Source: Zarea fungicola (Eukaryota > Ascomycota > Sordariomycetes > Hypocreales > Cordycipitaceae). Taken from it: a stretch of DNA of 64,000 nucleotides. The notes below the pieces were generated by a model. That model saw nothing but the letters and a program-made list of their open reading frames with translations, had not been told where the DNA came from and did no database searches. Numbering within the stretch: position 1 is the first letter of the stretch; each line of letters begins with the position of its first letter. Position numbers and translations under genes: made by a program. Shown one piece after another: positions 1 to 11,746 of this stretch. The stretch covers positions 186,001-250,000 of the forward strand of contig FWCC01000174.1 of the NCBI GenBank assembly GCA_900169235.1. Direction: 5' to 3'.

Positions 1-770
1 TGTACATTCGTGACTGATCAGCGTTAGAGTCGACGAGCAGTTTTTTTTTTTTTCCTTGTTTCCATTTTGCATTTCCTCTGCATGAGATTCCATGTCATGG
101 TATAGATGTGATGACCAGTTTCAGGAAGCTGGTTCATTATTGTTATTTATTTATTTATTTTCACGTTTCGTTTCCGGTTTGCTAGAACATTTTCAGAAAC
201 GGGCATTGGCTGTGGGTTGGAGTTTTGTCTGCGTGCGTCTTTTTTTCTCTTTCTTTTCATTAGCACAGTTTAGCACGTTTTTACGTTTTACGTATTATTC
301 CGCAATTCACATACATATACAGACACACTGCATTACATTGTCATGGGTAAATCTTGAAAATGTCTGTTCTGTCAGCTGCCACGATCGTGAAATAGTCTAC
401 AAAGGTCCGGCAAAATTTTCAAGAAATGGAGAAAAAAAAATCAACAAGCTTACTACCAAAAATGGTAGTCTTGTGGTAATAAATTCCCAATATTCTTCTT
501 CTGCCTGCTACTGATAACATACAAAATGTAAACACTCCTCCTGTCAATGCATGGAAGAAATACACCACCGAGTTAACACCGTTTTTTAAAATATCCAATA
601 AGGCCAAATACTTGAAAAACAAGACAAGAAGAATGAATACCAACAGATGTTGTAAAAAAAAGAAAAGAGAAAAGAACGAAAAAAAACGCCGGATTGTATG
701 CCAAGTCGTAATATTATTATGTTGTTGTTTGTACTCTCCCACCAGCTCGCCGTTTTGACCCAACAAGTTT
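1..770. other. AT-rich intergenic region at left edge
   Basis: This stretch lies downstream of the EXO1 stop codon and contains long T and A runs and ATTT repeats. A 140-codon frame on the plus strand here is low-complexity, matches no family I know, and has no splice partners. I see only a probable 3' UTR and spacer. Confidence 0.6.
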
Positions 771-3193
771 TCAACGAAATGCAAACTGTGAAAGATCGAG
801 TTTCTTGCCAGGTGGCAGGGTATAATGCACATCGTCTTCGTCGCCGTCAGGTTCGGGAATGAGCTGGTCCTCGCTGCCGCCGCATGGCTTGTACAGCGCT
901 TCCACCTCGTCCATGTCCACCTTGGGCAAGGGCACAAAGGACGGGTTTACAGGCAGTCGGTCGTTGAAAATGAAGGGCTTGCCGCTGCTGCCGGTACTCG
1001 ACCTGTTGGTATTGTTGTTTGGCTGTCTCTGGCGAGGGGCGGGCATGCTGGGAGTGTTGACTGTGGTCGCTTTGGCACCGAGCCGCTGCAGGGGCGTCAT
1101 TCGGGAGGACGACATGATGCTGGATCGGCCGGTGGATGGTGTCGATGTAGCAGCACCGACGCTAAAGATGGAGGACTGCACAGAGATGCTGGATGCAGGT
1201 GTCGACATGGCTGTGCGTGAGGAGTTTGCCGAGGCAGTGGAGGTATATGTAAATTTGCTCAGCGACACCCTTGCCGGCGTGTGAGAGCGTCTGGGTGGCG
1301 GCATGGACGAGTCTATTGATGAGCTGGGAGTCTCGGCCATATCCTCCCGGGATAGACTCGACAGTGACGTCTCAGTCAAGCTGCTACTCTCGCGGGATGG
1401 GGTTTGCGACGCTTCCTGGTGAGTGTCTTCGAAGATGCACATCTTTTTGGGAGTTGTCGCAATGCTAGGCGTCCAGGTATCAATTTCTGGTAAACCCTTC
1501 AGCGCCTCCTCGACTGAGTCATCCGAGAAGAGGTAGCCTTCACCCTTGTCTTCGCTAGGCTTTTCCATAACCTTGCCTGAAAAGAATTTGCTGTTCTTGG
1601 GAGATGTCTCGACGGACTCAATGTCGTCGCATAAGCGGGCCTTCTTTTGTGGCCGGCGCTGTGGTTCTGACCATGGTGTTTTGCCTTTTGGCTCTGGCAA
1701 TTTCGGCCTGTCAAAGAGAGGACTGCTAGCCGTCTGTAAAGTCATGTTGCCTAGCGTATCAGTGCGCCTGCGGTTCAGTCGAGGTGATGTGCGACGTGGT
1801 GTAAAATGTTGACTGCGTCGAGCTGATGCCTCAATCGCCTGGTTTGATTCGATATAAGGACGCGGTAGTGGGAAAACGCGCGGCACCAGCCCTCCATCAG
1901 TCAACTGTGCAACGCGTTGGGCATCGACAGAGAAACAGTTGGGGTCCATCTCCCCCATCGGCTTGCGGTTTGGCGTTTTGAAGAAAGAGGTAATAGGCTT
2001 GGCCGGCGGCTGCGTAGCCGTGGGGGTTCCTGAGAATGTCTTGGTCTGCGCCAGCTTCCGTTTAGAGGGCGTCAGAGGCAAGAGAATAGGCTCCTTGGTC
2101 ATGGGGTTGACATCGCCAGCGGCAACGCGTCGAGCAATGGCAGGCTCAACGTAGGCACCAATAAAGGGCATCTCGGCCGCTGTTCGTGTACCATCGAGAT
2201 CCGTCAAATGGACCAATTGCTTCTTGGTTGGGCAAAAGACCCATTGGTGCAGGAAAGTGAGCTCTGCTTGATAAAACTGCGACAGGTAGTTTTCTGAGAT
2301 GCGCTTGCCGTCAAACTGCAGCATTTTGACGACGCGCTCCGGGGTTTTTGACTTGCGCATGAGCCTGTATGCGGTTTTGAGACCAACTCCGGGAAGACCA
2401 CTTAGATAATCACAACCACTCATGATGGCCATTCGGCGAAATTCTGTATCTGACCAGCCTGTGAGAGAAATCTCCCTGCAGGCGCAGAAATCGCGACGGT
2501 TGATGGCAAGGCAGTTGCCGTACTGGTCGAGTTTGGTGAGCAGGCGCTTTGCTCCAAATACGAGCAGATCCGAGTCGTCTGAGAGAATACCGTCAATCAA
2601 GCCTTGTCGTTCGAGATAGACAAGCTGGGAGTCTGCTTCGTAGGGCGCTACAACATAGGGAATGTCCATCTTTTTGAGCTCCTGTATGAGGGTGGACGCC
2701 ATTTCGGGTGTAATGTCGACACATTTCTGAAACTCCTGTGTGGCTTGGGACCGCTTGCCGGCCTTCATGAGGTCATTGGCGAGCTTCTTCTTTTCGTCGC
2801 GCTTCTTGGCACGCGAGTCTTCGGTGGCGGCCTTGCTGGGGAGGTAGTCGCCATCAAAGACCATGTAGGGTTTGACGCCAAAGTGCAGCAGCATGCGGAC
2901 GCGGTTCATTGCCGTTGATACGTATCTATCAAGGATTAGAATACTCATTTTTCCTGACCATGTCATCGAACCATACCTGGTTGTAGGCTTGCCCTGGCCG
3001 AGCTCGACAGCACAGGAAAAGGCGGCACGGTGGAGCCAGCCGTAGGCGTCAACACCAAGGGTTTGACCGCGGCATTCTTTTAATTCGGTGGGCTTTTGGA
3101 TGGATTTGAGAATGGGTAGCAGCCCTAGATTGCAGTTAGTTTATCTGCCATTTGAAATGCACCATGTCGGCAAGTCATACCAGATACACCCAT
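771..3193 (-). CDS. EXO1: Exonuclease 1 (XPG/Rad2-family 5'-3' exonuclease)
   Basis: Structure-specific 5'-3' exonuclease and flap endonuclease of the nucleus, acting in mismatch repair, double-strand-break resection and telomere processing. Three exons on the minus strand: 3181-3193, 2977-3124 and 771-2925, giving about 771 aa. The 13-nt first exon encodes MGVS plus part of a Gly and joins to LLPILKSIQKP, the typical Exo1 N-terminus. The XPG-N region has FDGD. The XPG-I region has YEADSQ and LSDDSDLLVFG, which carry the metal-binding acidic residues. The SGCDYLSGLPGVG motif is the helix-hairpin-helix. The C-terminal half (about residue 340 on) is Ser/Thr/Pro-rich and disordered, as usual for the family. 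The upstream region is shared with the divergent TMA16 gene. Function is established for the family; the splice sites are my inference but keep the frame and the motifs. Confidence 0.95.
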
Positions 3194-4026
3194 GGTGTCC
3201 CTTTGGGACTGGTGGAGACCGTTACTGCTCTGGTTGATTTCCCAGCCGATGGAATGACTCGAATGAGGCAGGATTCTGTCCTGAGATGGTGACGGTACAC
3301 GGCAGGCCGGTAGGTCGGATCGATTACTACGGCGTGTGGATGTTGTCGGTTCTTGTCGAGGGAGTGATGCAAAAACGGTCGGTGTAAACAAGGCGAGATT
3401 CAGCGTTGGAAAGAGGCGGACTGAGCAGCAAAAGCTGGGAGCTGGCGGTGTAGATGAAGCACAAGAGGTTAAGCAATCGAGCAATGCGTGCGCGTAGCAG
3501 ATTGTGTGCGAGTCGTCAAGTTAGTAAAGCTGTTTGACAACGCGACCAGCAGCCGTGGTTATAAATGGACGTGAGTGGGAACTTGGGCGGCAGACTAGGA
3601 TCGCGTGTTGAGAGATGTGGGTTCAGTCGCGACTAGGCAGGCCAGGTTCGAGCATGTCTTTTTCCGGTCTCGAACGCAACCAAGCTATGTCCAACAGGTT
3701 TAAATCTAATGAATCAGTATACATACACTGGTTTAAGGGCTGATAACGCCTATTTTTGGGGGGTATTATTATTTTTCTTGCTTTTCTGTCGAATGATACG
3801 GAAAGATACTATAACAAGGTACATGACGGTTTGTAGAACCTTATTAGTACTGGTGTCACAGATTATAGCGCCTGATCCGCCTCATTCATTCCACTGAAAT
3901 GGTACCTGTAGGCTGGTGGCATTAGCGCCAACCAGCTCCACTCCAAAGCGACGTCTCCAAAATTTTATTCCATGTTTTACAACGAAATTCATATCTGCTT
4001 CCAAAAACAGCAACACTACCGCAAAA
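3194..4026. promoter_or_regulatory. Shared upstream region of EXO1 and TMA16
   Basis: This 0.8-kb spacer separates two divergently transcribed genes and should hold both promoters and 5' UTRs. Open frames inside it are short and unlike known proteins. I see no exact ACGCGT box; one ACGCGA variant occurs near 3539. Confidence 0.5.
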
Positions 4027-4804
4027 ATGCCGACATCATTGCACAAGACGCGCAAAATCATATCCAAGAAGCGTGGAGGAGAGGTCAATTCCCTGCATGC
4101 CAAGTCTCGCGACTCCAAGCGTCTACGCATGGCCCATGCCCGTGATATTAGACTTGACAAGCTCGCCAGTGCCAGATCCAAGAAGGAAGAGCCCATTGGT
4201 ACGGATTTGCTCAATTTTATTGCTTTTTTTTATTATTATTTTTATTATTTCTTATATATTTCATTTCTAACTATTTACTCACAGTTGACCGTATTGAGTA
4301 CTTTCATAAAGTCCTGAATGAAAAGGGTGTATCCACGCTGGAGCTTCCCGAGGTGCAGACTCTAATTCACAAGTAAGAAAAGCTCCTCCTACTAGCGAGT
4401 CCTTTGTCGCACACCTACGCATCTTCTAACCGACACATTTAGCTATATCCATCAATATGATGAAGAGTACAACGAGGTCAAAAAGGCTCGTCGTCCCGGT
4501 CGTCCTGCCAGTACCCGTGAGGACCTGCTCAAACGGAAAATTGATACTCTCGAGGATGAGTATGAAAAGGGATTCCGTAGGTGTTGGCCATTACCGTCCA
4601 TCACACCTAGCATCTTGACCTGGCATCTTTAAAAATTACTAACCTGATTCCATAGTGATTCCCGACATTTTTGACGAGGAAAATGGCACAAAGCTTCTCG
4701 GCTACGAGGGCTCATGGGCTTATCTTGCATCCATTGCGTGGTCCAAGGTATCCAAAGCTGGCAAGATTAGCAATGGCGACTTTCCGTCCAAGGGAATCAT
4801 GTAA
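4027..4804 (+). CDS. TMA16: TMA16-like translation machinery-associated protein
   Basis: Small basic protein of the Tma16 family, which in yeast associates with pre-60S ribosomal particles. Four exons: 4027-4198, 4285-4372, 4443-4576 and 4656-4804, giving 180 aa, close to the family length. The N-terminus (MPTSLHKTRKIISKK) is strongly basic, as expected for a nucleolar ribosome-associated protein. The middle holds a helical segment with YIHQYDEEYNEVKKARRPGR, and the C-terminus ends in a GYEGSWAYLAS-type segment. All three introns start GT and end AG; the first is AT-rich (86 bp). The start was chosen as the first ATG that continues into the basic segment. Family assignment rests on length and motif pattern. 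Confidence 0.8.
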
Positions 4805-5164
4805 ATGGCTCAGATGCTACTGGGTTCCAACTCTGTGGTGTCCAGCTTTCTCCCGTACAAGGTCGTACAATCTACATGATGGTCTATAGTTTTCTTGGTT
4901 CTAGATACCGGCGTGCATACAGGCTTTGGTTTGATGATTTTATTTTATTACGGCTATGGTTGAGACATGATGAATTTGATACAACTAAACAAAAATTAAC
5001 ACAATTAGAAAATGATGAAGAGATGGCTGGTTGCCACATCTTGTCTTATTCCATGCTCCCAAACTCTATGCAATGCAATTGGGGTTGGTTATCTACACTC
5101 CTGGATACCTTTTTACACCGTATAATACAAAATAGCTACTGTTACATGACGACGACGTGCAACC
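4805..5164. other. Convergent 3' spacer
   Basis: Spacer between the convergent stops of TMA16 and the rhomboid gene. It is AT-rich and should hold both 3' UTRs. No coding signal was recognised. Confidence 0.6.
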
Positions 5165-6976
5165 TCACTTTGTCTTTTCATTCTTGACTGCTTCCTCGGC
5201 AACTTCCTTGGTAGCATCCCCGTCCTTCGCCGCCGAGGGCTGCAGCCAAGGCTTCAACCAGAACCAGACCTCAATAATGCTCCGCCCCTGGCCGCCGCCC
5301 TCCCGCGTCGGAGTATTCTGCTGCCACTGAGCCGTCCTCTGCATCACCTCGATGCTCGCCATGCCCGCCACGATGCCCGTGAGATGCGACGCCAGGTCCA
5401 CCTTTTTCGACACCGTCCGGCCCAGGCCAGCGAGCTGCAGCGCCAGCAGGCCCGCCAGGAAGATGATGCCGTGCACGCCGTGCTCCGGCAAGCCCAGTAT
5501 CCGGAACCCGTCCATGCGGTGCTCCCAAAAGTACGCCGCGCACAGGCCCAGCATCGCGCCCGACGCGCCCAGAGTCGACGTCCCCAGCATGCCCCGCAGC
5601 GTGTATGTCGCCAGCGACCCGACGAAGCTCAGCGAGCCGCACGCCATGAACAGCGTCAGGAACCGCGCGCGGCCCATCTCGTCGTGCAGCGCGGGGCCGA
5701 TAAAGGCCAGCGGCACCATGTTGGTCAGCAGGTGGCTGAGCGACTGGTGCGAGAAGACGGCCGCAAACGCCGCCGCGGCGCGGGGCACGGCCACGGAGAC
5801 GATGAAGAGCCGGTTCATCTGCCGCCACAGCGGCGGCACCTTCCAGGCCAGGTACACGAGCACGTTGGCGCCGATGAGCGTCGCCACGGTGGCGTGCGAG
5901 GTCGACACCTCGGGCAGCAGCCGGTAGCGCGCCGCGGGCTCCTCGTAGACCATGCTGACGGCGGCCATGAGCCCAATCACCAGCGCCACCACGACCGCCG
6001 TCGGCAGGATTCTCGTCAGCGGGGACATTTCGGGCGGCTGCGTCAGGTCGGACTGGGCGGCGTCATAGTACGCCTGGATGGCCGGGTTGGTGATTGCGCG
6101 TGTCCGGCTGCTGTTGCTGCCGGCGACCTGATCCTGCTCCGCCAGGGTGCCGGGGACGACGCCCTCGGCTTCTTCCTTTGCACGCAGCTCCTCATCCAGC
6201 GCATCGTTTTTAGCCTGTTGCTTTGCTTCATTGGTTGCGCGGATTCTGTCAAAGGCGCTGCTGCCATACACAGGATCCGGTGTGCATTTCACCTCTGGCT
6301 GCGGTGGTGATTCCAGTTCGGTGTCCTGGGTCTTGCTTGCACTGCTCTTCGCTGCCTTGGCCTTTTCTGCCTGTTCCAGCTCCGCTTCGAGCTGCATGAG
6401 CTCGTCCTCGGCCCGAAGACCAGCATTGCGAACCTCTTCCACGGGGACCGTCTTGCGTAGGTAGGCCAACGCCGTGGCAACCTGGCCCTCTGTGAATTGT
6501 ATCGTGTTGCCTGCGTAGGCTGGGTCGTCTAGGGTGCCAGCAATTCGGCGGCCGTGCAGCACTCGTAGCAGGTGGTTGGCTGGACCCGTCTTCACGCCGG
6601 CGCCGAATATCCGCTCGACTTGGGCATCGGTGAGCTCCTTTTTAGCAAAGACCAATCCCACCTTGTCGCGGTACTCCTTTGGTAATTGCTCATAGTCGCG
6701 GATCTGGTCGTGTGAGAAGAATGTCCGTCGTCGGCCGCCGTTTGATTGACCGATGGCCCACGTGAGTGATCTCTGTCGCCAAACATCATGACCCCGGTAG
6801 AATGTGTGCGACGTGTGCGATCGCTGGCCGGCTGCGTAGGATATCCCTCTTGATGGGGTCGTCGACGGCGCAAAAATTGATGTGAGTCGGGTTTTGGTTG
6901 CGGCAACGCGGGCCACAGCCGCTGCGCTGGTCACCAGTGGGCAGGTCGGGGAGCAGATGAAAAGGCTCATTACCAA
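5165..6976 (-). CDS. Rhomboid-family intramembrane serine protease, mitochondrial type
   Basis: Single-exon gene, 603 aa. The C-terminal half carries a rhomboid fold: several hydrophobic segments from about residue 323 to 545, SHLLTNM (about 414-420) with the conserved His and Asn, the catalytic Ser in GASGA (about Ser472), and the catalytic His in SHLTGIVAG (about His531). The first 80 residues are rich in Arg, Ser, Thr and Ala with few acidic residues, which suits a mitochondrial presequence. The order of elements resembles the PARL/Pcp1 group, which cleaves proteins in the inner mitochondrial membrane. A long region at about 90-310 is predicted soluble and partly coiled-coil (Glu/Lys/Ala-rich), longer than in yeast Pcp1. 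Substrates cannot be told from sequence. Confidence 0.88.
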   Translation of the reverse strand: MVMSLFICSPTCPLVTSAAAVARVAATKTRLTSIFAPSTTPSRGISYAAGQRSHTSHTFYRGHDVWRQRSLTWAIGQSNGGRRRTFFSHDQIRDYEQLPKEYRDKVGLVFAKKELTDAQVERIFGAGVKTGPANHLLRVLHGRRIAGTLDDPAYAGNTIQFTEGQVATALAYLRKTVPVEEVRNAGLRAEDELMQLEAELEQAEKAKAAKSSASKTQDTELESPPQPEVKCTPDPVYGSSAFDRIRATNEAKQQAKNDALDEELRAKEEAEGVVPGTLAEQDQVAGSNSSRTRAITNPAIQAYYDAAQSDLTQPPEMSPLTRILPTAVVVALVIGLMAAVSMVYEEPAARYRLLPEVSTSHATVATLIGANVLVYLAWKVPPLWRQMNRLFIVSVAVPRAAAAFAAVFSHQSLSHLLTNMVPLAFIGPALHDEMGRARFLTLFMACGSLSFVGSLATYTLRGMLGTSTLGASGAMLGLCAAYFWEHRMDGFRILGLPEHGVHGIIFLAGLLALQLAGLGRTVSKKVDLASHLTGIVAGMASIEVMQRTAQWQQNTPTREGGGQGRSIIEVWFWLKPWLQPSAAKDGDATKEVAEEAVKNEKTK

Positions 6977-9037
6977 TGTGTTCCTTTTTTCCTCTGTCTG
7001 GCAGCTCCCGTGCCTTGATTGAGTGCGCGGCCCACGTAGCTAGCTATTCAAGTGTCTGTGTTTGGTCGGTGGTCAGTCTACATGTGGTTCCTTTTTTTTT
7101 TCGATTCTCGGCTGGACACACCACGTAGCTTGGCAAGATACATAGGTACCTAGCTCTAAGTGGGGTGTGCGCCAGCCACTCAGGTACCTTCCTAACTACG
7201 TTCATAGGCCTATATAGCAGGACACAGTTTGGAGTCTACTTTTATCCCAGGGGTAAATACTAAAAATATCATGTATTAAATGAAGATGCTCTATCAGCAG
7301 GATTGATACTTGCTGTTAATGCCACCGTATAGACACGTGCCAGAGTTGCTAGATATGAACGATGCTTGATGCTTGATAGGCACTGGTGTGCCTGTAACGG
7401 CTGGAAGTGGAACGGCTTGCACTGTCAGCAAAGTCGTCATGGCCCTGGCCTGGGGCCTGCATGAGCCGGTCGGTAGGCCGGGGCGGGGGCGGCTGCAGCA
7501 TTGCCAGTTGCCAGTCCCAGTTTGGCTCTCTGAGACTTGTTTTGCAGGCTTCTCCACACTTTGTGGTGGGTCTTCGTCTCCGGGCAACCACATCTGAATA
7601 TGTTCCAGTCCTGTCGGTACAAGACTGAGTCTAATTACAGAAACAGAGAAGGCACATCAGTCTAAAATGACAGTTGGTCGGTTTGATATTCCACCGCCTG
7701 GCCAGTTGCATCAAAATGGCAAATGTTGGTTGTTCAATGGTTAGCTGTCGTGTGAGTTACAGCGCTCTAGTTAGCGCGGTATTTGGTACAGTTGAGTCTA
7801 TGACTTCAGACCAGGGCAATAACAAACTGTGAGTGGAATTGCAATGAGATGATTTGATCAATTCATTTTGATTCTTCCACTATAAGTCTGAGCATCCTTC
7901 TGTTGTCAACACAGAGAGTGCTGCGTTGCGTCATAGTAGGCTGTGGTGTAGGGTAACCATCAACAAAGGCAATAGAAGAGAGATATGGAGTGCCAATAAA
8001 CATATGGCCAAGCTGCTATGGTTGAGGTATTTCCCTGGTCCCGCAAAACATTCAATTGGCAGTCGGAAAATAAGCCAACAAGACAGAGCCTGCACTTGTG
8101 ACAAAGTAAAAAAGCCGCTTCAGCCGCAAAAACCACCTTTCCATATGAGACTGTTATTGCTTTGATTCTTTTCCTTGTTGAACTGAGGCTTTGCTTAGCT
8201 GCTTCTTTTCCATTTTATTTGCGTGTCCTGGCCAGTTCGTCCTAGCCGACTCCTCCCATTCGCCCACCCGTCTTGCCCTGATTGTTCCATCTCTTCCATC
8301 TACCGTAGTAGTATGTAGCAAGCCACTCGTCCTCTAGCCTTTCCCCAGGCATGGGATTTATGGAGACGCTCTCTGATTCTTTGTTTCTAATAAAATTCAA
8401 GATGAAATAACAACTCTTGCCCGGCCCCCCCCTTCCCGGTCGTGACTCGTCCTACCACCGATTTATCCTCTACCCAACTAGTCAACATCCAGCGCTCATC
8501 CCGTTCTTTGTTGCCGCCTCTAGTCTAGTTCTTGTATTTCTTCCGTGTGCTGAAAAAAAGAAGTGGAAATCCCACTCAAGCACCGATATTCTCCTTTCCC
8601 TCTCACAACTGGTTTTCACACCCTTTTCACTGCCCTTGCTCATCCGTCATTGTCCCTTTGCTACTTAGCTCTTCCCGTGCGGCAACCTGTTTCTCCTCCT
8701 TCACCATCGCCGTTCGACGCCAAAACGCTTTCGCCTTTCGCCATTCACTCCGACCACTGTGTTTCTGGAAGCCATCTCACTTTAGCGACCGGCCAGTTCC
8801 TTGACGCTTGATGCGTTCCCCCTTCACCCGAGGCACCATTTGCTATTGTCTGGGATACACAGGGATTCTCTACAACCACACCGAACCTTGCCAGCCACAT
8901 TTCCGAGGCGACGCCGCGATGATCTAGGGCATTTCTAGGGAGTTTCGTGTTTTATTTCTCCTCTCCGCCCGTCCCTCTCGCTTTCTTCTTCTTTCCCTCG
9001 CCGTTCGTTGCGGTTATAGGCCACATACAGCGTAATC
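6977..9037. other. Long divergent intergenic region (rhomboid / sirtuin)
   Basis: A 2-kb spacer between divergent genes. Several short open frames occur, none with recognisable family features. The last 600 bp before the sirtuin start are strongly pyrimidine-rich on the plus strand (CT tracts at 8570-8720 and 8955-9005), typical of filamentous-fungal promoters and 5' UTRs. No tRNA or repeat was recognised. Confidence 0.5.
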
Positions 9038-10957
9038 ATGGAGCGCCGCCAATCATTTGAGGACCTCACCATATATGCCCGCACATTTTCACCATCCACA
9101 CCATCATCCTCTCCGCCGCGCGCCGCCTCAGAGCCGCCTTCATCGCCATCATCGCCTCTCTCTGTTCTGTCCAGGACGCCATCGCCCCCCAACTCGCCCG
9201 CCATCGCCATCGACGCAGTCCAGCGCTACCCGTCACCCATTTCGCTTTCCACAGACAAGTCTGGCACGCAAACACCGGTCAAGCGCGCCGACCGCTCCTC
9301 CAGCCAATCTGACGATGGCAGCACTGCTAGCGGGCGCCCGGCCAAACGGCGCAGGACAATTAATCCCAAGGAGCCCGAGGAGCGCACTACCAAATACCTC
9401 AACCTGACCAAACCCCAGGATGCCTTTACGCCCTATGACACACAACAGCTCGATCGCCTAGTGGGCGCCCTGCGTAAGAAGAAAAAAATCGTCGTCATCG
9501 CCGGCGCTGGCATTTCCGTATCGGCGGGCATCCCCGACTTTCGCTCTTCCAACGGTCTCTTCGCCACGACCAAGAAGCAGTACAACGTCAAGTCGTCCGG
9601 CAAGCACCTATTCGACGCCTCAGTCTACAAACACGACTCATCCACGCAATCCTTTCACAACATGGTCCGTGACATGTCCGACATGTCCGCCAAGGCTGCC
9701 CCGACTCCCTTTCATCACATGCTAGCGTCACTCGCCCAAGAAGGCCGCCTGCTTCGTCTCTACTCACAAAACATTGATTGCCTGGATACGCAAATGGAGC
9801 CTCTTGAAACAGCAGTGCCACTAAACCTCAAGGGCCCCTGGCCCAAGACGGTTCAGCTGCACGGTGGTCTGCGGCACATGGTCTGCACCAAGTGCTCCGA
9901 ACTGTCACCCTTCAAAGCCGAAATCTTTGACGGCCCTGAGGCCCCGCTCTGCGCAGCCTGCCAAGAGATGGACGATATACGCACAAACCACGGCGGCAAA
10001 CGAAGCCACGGCATCGGTCGCCTACGGCCTAGGTTTGTCCTGTACAACGAATTCAACCCCGATGGAGAGGCCATCGGCAACGTCTCCAGCGCCGATCTGC
10101 GCACCCGCCCAGACGCCATCATAGTTGTTGGTACCACGCTCAAGGTCCCAGGTACGCGCCGCCTCGTTAAAGAGCTGTGCCAGGTCACAAGGGGGCGAAA
10201 AGATGGGTTTACTGCCTGGATCAATCTATCCCCCGAGCCAAAGGGGGTCGACCTCAAGGACTGCTGGGACATGGTGGTGCAGTCCAAGTGTGACAATGTA
10301 GCGCGCCTCGTCGCCTTACCGCCCTGGAACGTTGATATTGGTGACGACTATCTAATTCCCAAGGACGAGCTTGCGGACACGGCCAAGACCAACATTGAAA
10401 TCAACCTCCCCTCAACGCCGCCAGAACATGCCTCGGAGGAGCTCATCGACTCTTCTGCAGCACCGAAGCCCACCGCGGATGATGCCGCCCAGGCAGCGAT
10501 GCCGACGCCAAAGCCAAGCCCCAAACTGGCAGCAACCAAGAAGCCCCAGCAAGCCAAGCTCGCATTCGACAGCAACAGCAAGAACACGAAGACGACGACG
10601 ACAACGACGAAGCCGAAAAAGGCAACCAAGCCTCGCCCACGCAAGCCCAAGCAGGACAAGAAAGTGCAGTTGCCACCACCAGTCACTGCCATGGACGGTT
10701 TCAAGACGGGCAAGAAATTTACAAACACCTCCAAGACCGCCGATGCCAAAATGGCCACCAAAGATGCCTTGTCTGTGGATACGACGAATACTACGCTAGA
10801 CCCTACATCGACTATTGTCGTGTCTACCGTGACATTGCCAACGCGCGATGCTGTCAAGACGGAAGAGCCGGCTACTCCTGTATCGCAAGCAAAATCCGAA
10901 CCGGAAACGATTTCGCCCCCGTCTGTGCCAAAGGGTATGCGTGCCTTGTTAACATGA
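9038..10957 (+). CDS. HST4: Sir2-family NAD-dependent histone deacetylase, Hst3/Hst4 type
   Basis: Nuclear NAD+-dependent deacetylase, 639 aa, uninterrupted. The sirtuin core runs from about residue 130 to 430. It has the NAD-binding GAGIS and IPDFRS motifs (about 156-170), QNID (about 244-247), the catalytic His in LHGG (about His275), and a structural zinc site made of two CxxC pairs (about 283/286 and 305/308). The YSQNIDCLDTQM segment and the long N- and C-terminal tails point to the Hst3/Hst4 class, which removes acetyl from histone H3 Lys56 after replication. Tails are disordered: Ser/Pro-rich N-terminally, and Lys/Thr/Pro-rich C-terminally with a run of Thr and Lys near 515-540. Convergent with the Rad60-like gene. 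The H3K56 target is inferred from the class and is not visible in the sequence. Confidence 0.9.
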   Translation: MERRQSFEDLTIYARTFSPSTPSSSPPRAASEPPSSPSSPLSVLSRTPSPPNSPAIAIDAVQRYPSPISLSTDKSGTQTPVKRADRSSSQSDDGSTASGRPAKRRRTINPKEPEERTTKYLNLTKPQDAFTPYDTQQLDRLVGALRKKKKIVVIAGAGISVSAGIPDFRSSNGLFATTKKQYNVKSSGKHLFDASVYKHDSSTQSFHNMVRDMSDMSAKAAPTPFHHMLASLAQEGRLLRLYSQNIDCLDTQMEPLETAVPLNLKGPWPKTVQLHGGLRHMVCTKCSELSPFKAEIFDGPEAPLCAACQEMDDIRTNHGGKRSHGIGRLRPRFVLYNEFNPDGEAIGNVSSADLRTRPDAIIVVGTTLKVPGTRRLVKELCQVTRGRKDGFTAWINLSPEPKGVDLKDCWDMVVQSKCDNVARLVALPPWNVDIGDDYLIPKDELADTAKTNIEINLPSTPPEHASEELIDSSAAPKPTADDAAQAAMPTPKPSPKLAATKKPQQAKLAFDSNSKNTKTTTTTTKPKKATKPRPRKPKQDKKVQLPPPVTAMDGFKTGKKFTNTSKTADAKMATKDALSVDTTNTTLDPTSTIVVSTVTLPTRDAVKTEEPATPVSQAKSEPETISPPSVPKGMRALLT

Positions 10958-11746
10958 GAGGATGTTTTACCGTAATTTTTCTTGGACGTGTTGATTATTA
11001 TTACCACCTGTTTTTTTGGTTGAATTTTACCAGATCAACATGTAAAAGCAAACCAAAAGGAATCGGACAATAAAAAAACACGGCGCATGACAAGCGGACA
11101 GAAAGTCGATGGGGTTTATGCCATTGGGATGTCACTGTTGATGATGGAAAAAGACCCTTTTTGCCAAATCAATTTTGGTGTGTTGTAAACAAACATTCTG
11201 TGTGAGATTGAGCAATATCCAAAACTTGTGTCTTTGTTTTCAGAACACGCACAAGGAAATAACATGGAGAAAGATGCTTATGGGCGTTTTTGGGGAGTTT
11301 TTTCTTTTCTCGGATTACGCTCCGCTGCCTGAATTTGGCAAGACGTTGAGCATGATGGCTTGGGGAGTTTGCATTTGTTTTTCGTTTTCATAATATACAC
11401 ATGCTTATACACGCTTTCTCTCTCTCAAGAAGTCTACATGCTAGTTGCATCGTGAACATGATGCTCAATGAGTTTAATTAAAGCTCATTCTAGAAATTTT
11501 ATGCAAGAAGAAACCTGTCACATTCAAGACATGCCTTTACTACTGGTACCATGTACACTTGTCCTTCAGTTGCCTTTACCAGCAACAGACACAAGCTAGA
11601 GTCAAACAAACAAACAAAACAACAACAACTTGTTGCTTATGCAAAAAAGTTTCCCAAAACGCCTCGCTGGTCCATGTTTTCACCTCTGCCAATTTTCTTT
11701 CCCCTTGATGCGTTCCCTGATGCGTTCCCTGATGCGTTTTTTACAT
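10958..11746. other. Convergent spacer with 3' UTRs
   Basis: Spacer between the convergent sirtuin and Rad60-like stops, AT-rich, with a CT microsatellite near 11416. Short open frames are not supported as genes. Confidence 0.55.
11707..11740. repeat. 12-bp tandem repeat just past the Rad60-like stop
   Basis: The unit gatgcgttccct occurs twice perfectly, at 11707-11718 and 11719-11730. A third copy starts at 11731 and keeps its first eight bases. It falls in the predicted 3' UTR of the minus-strand gene. Confidence 0.85.

Noticed and set aside
92..514. 140-codon plus-strand frame at the left edge
   Set aside because: AT-rich, low complexity, without splice context or family likeness; more likely 3' UTR or spacer.
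3601..3700. Possible tRNA T-arm word (ggttcgagc) upstream of EXO1
   Set aside because: No matching acceptor stem, anticodon arm or A-box is present around it.
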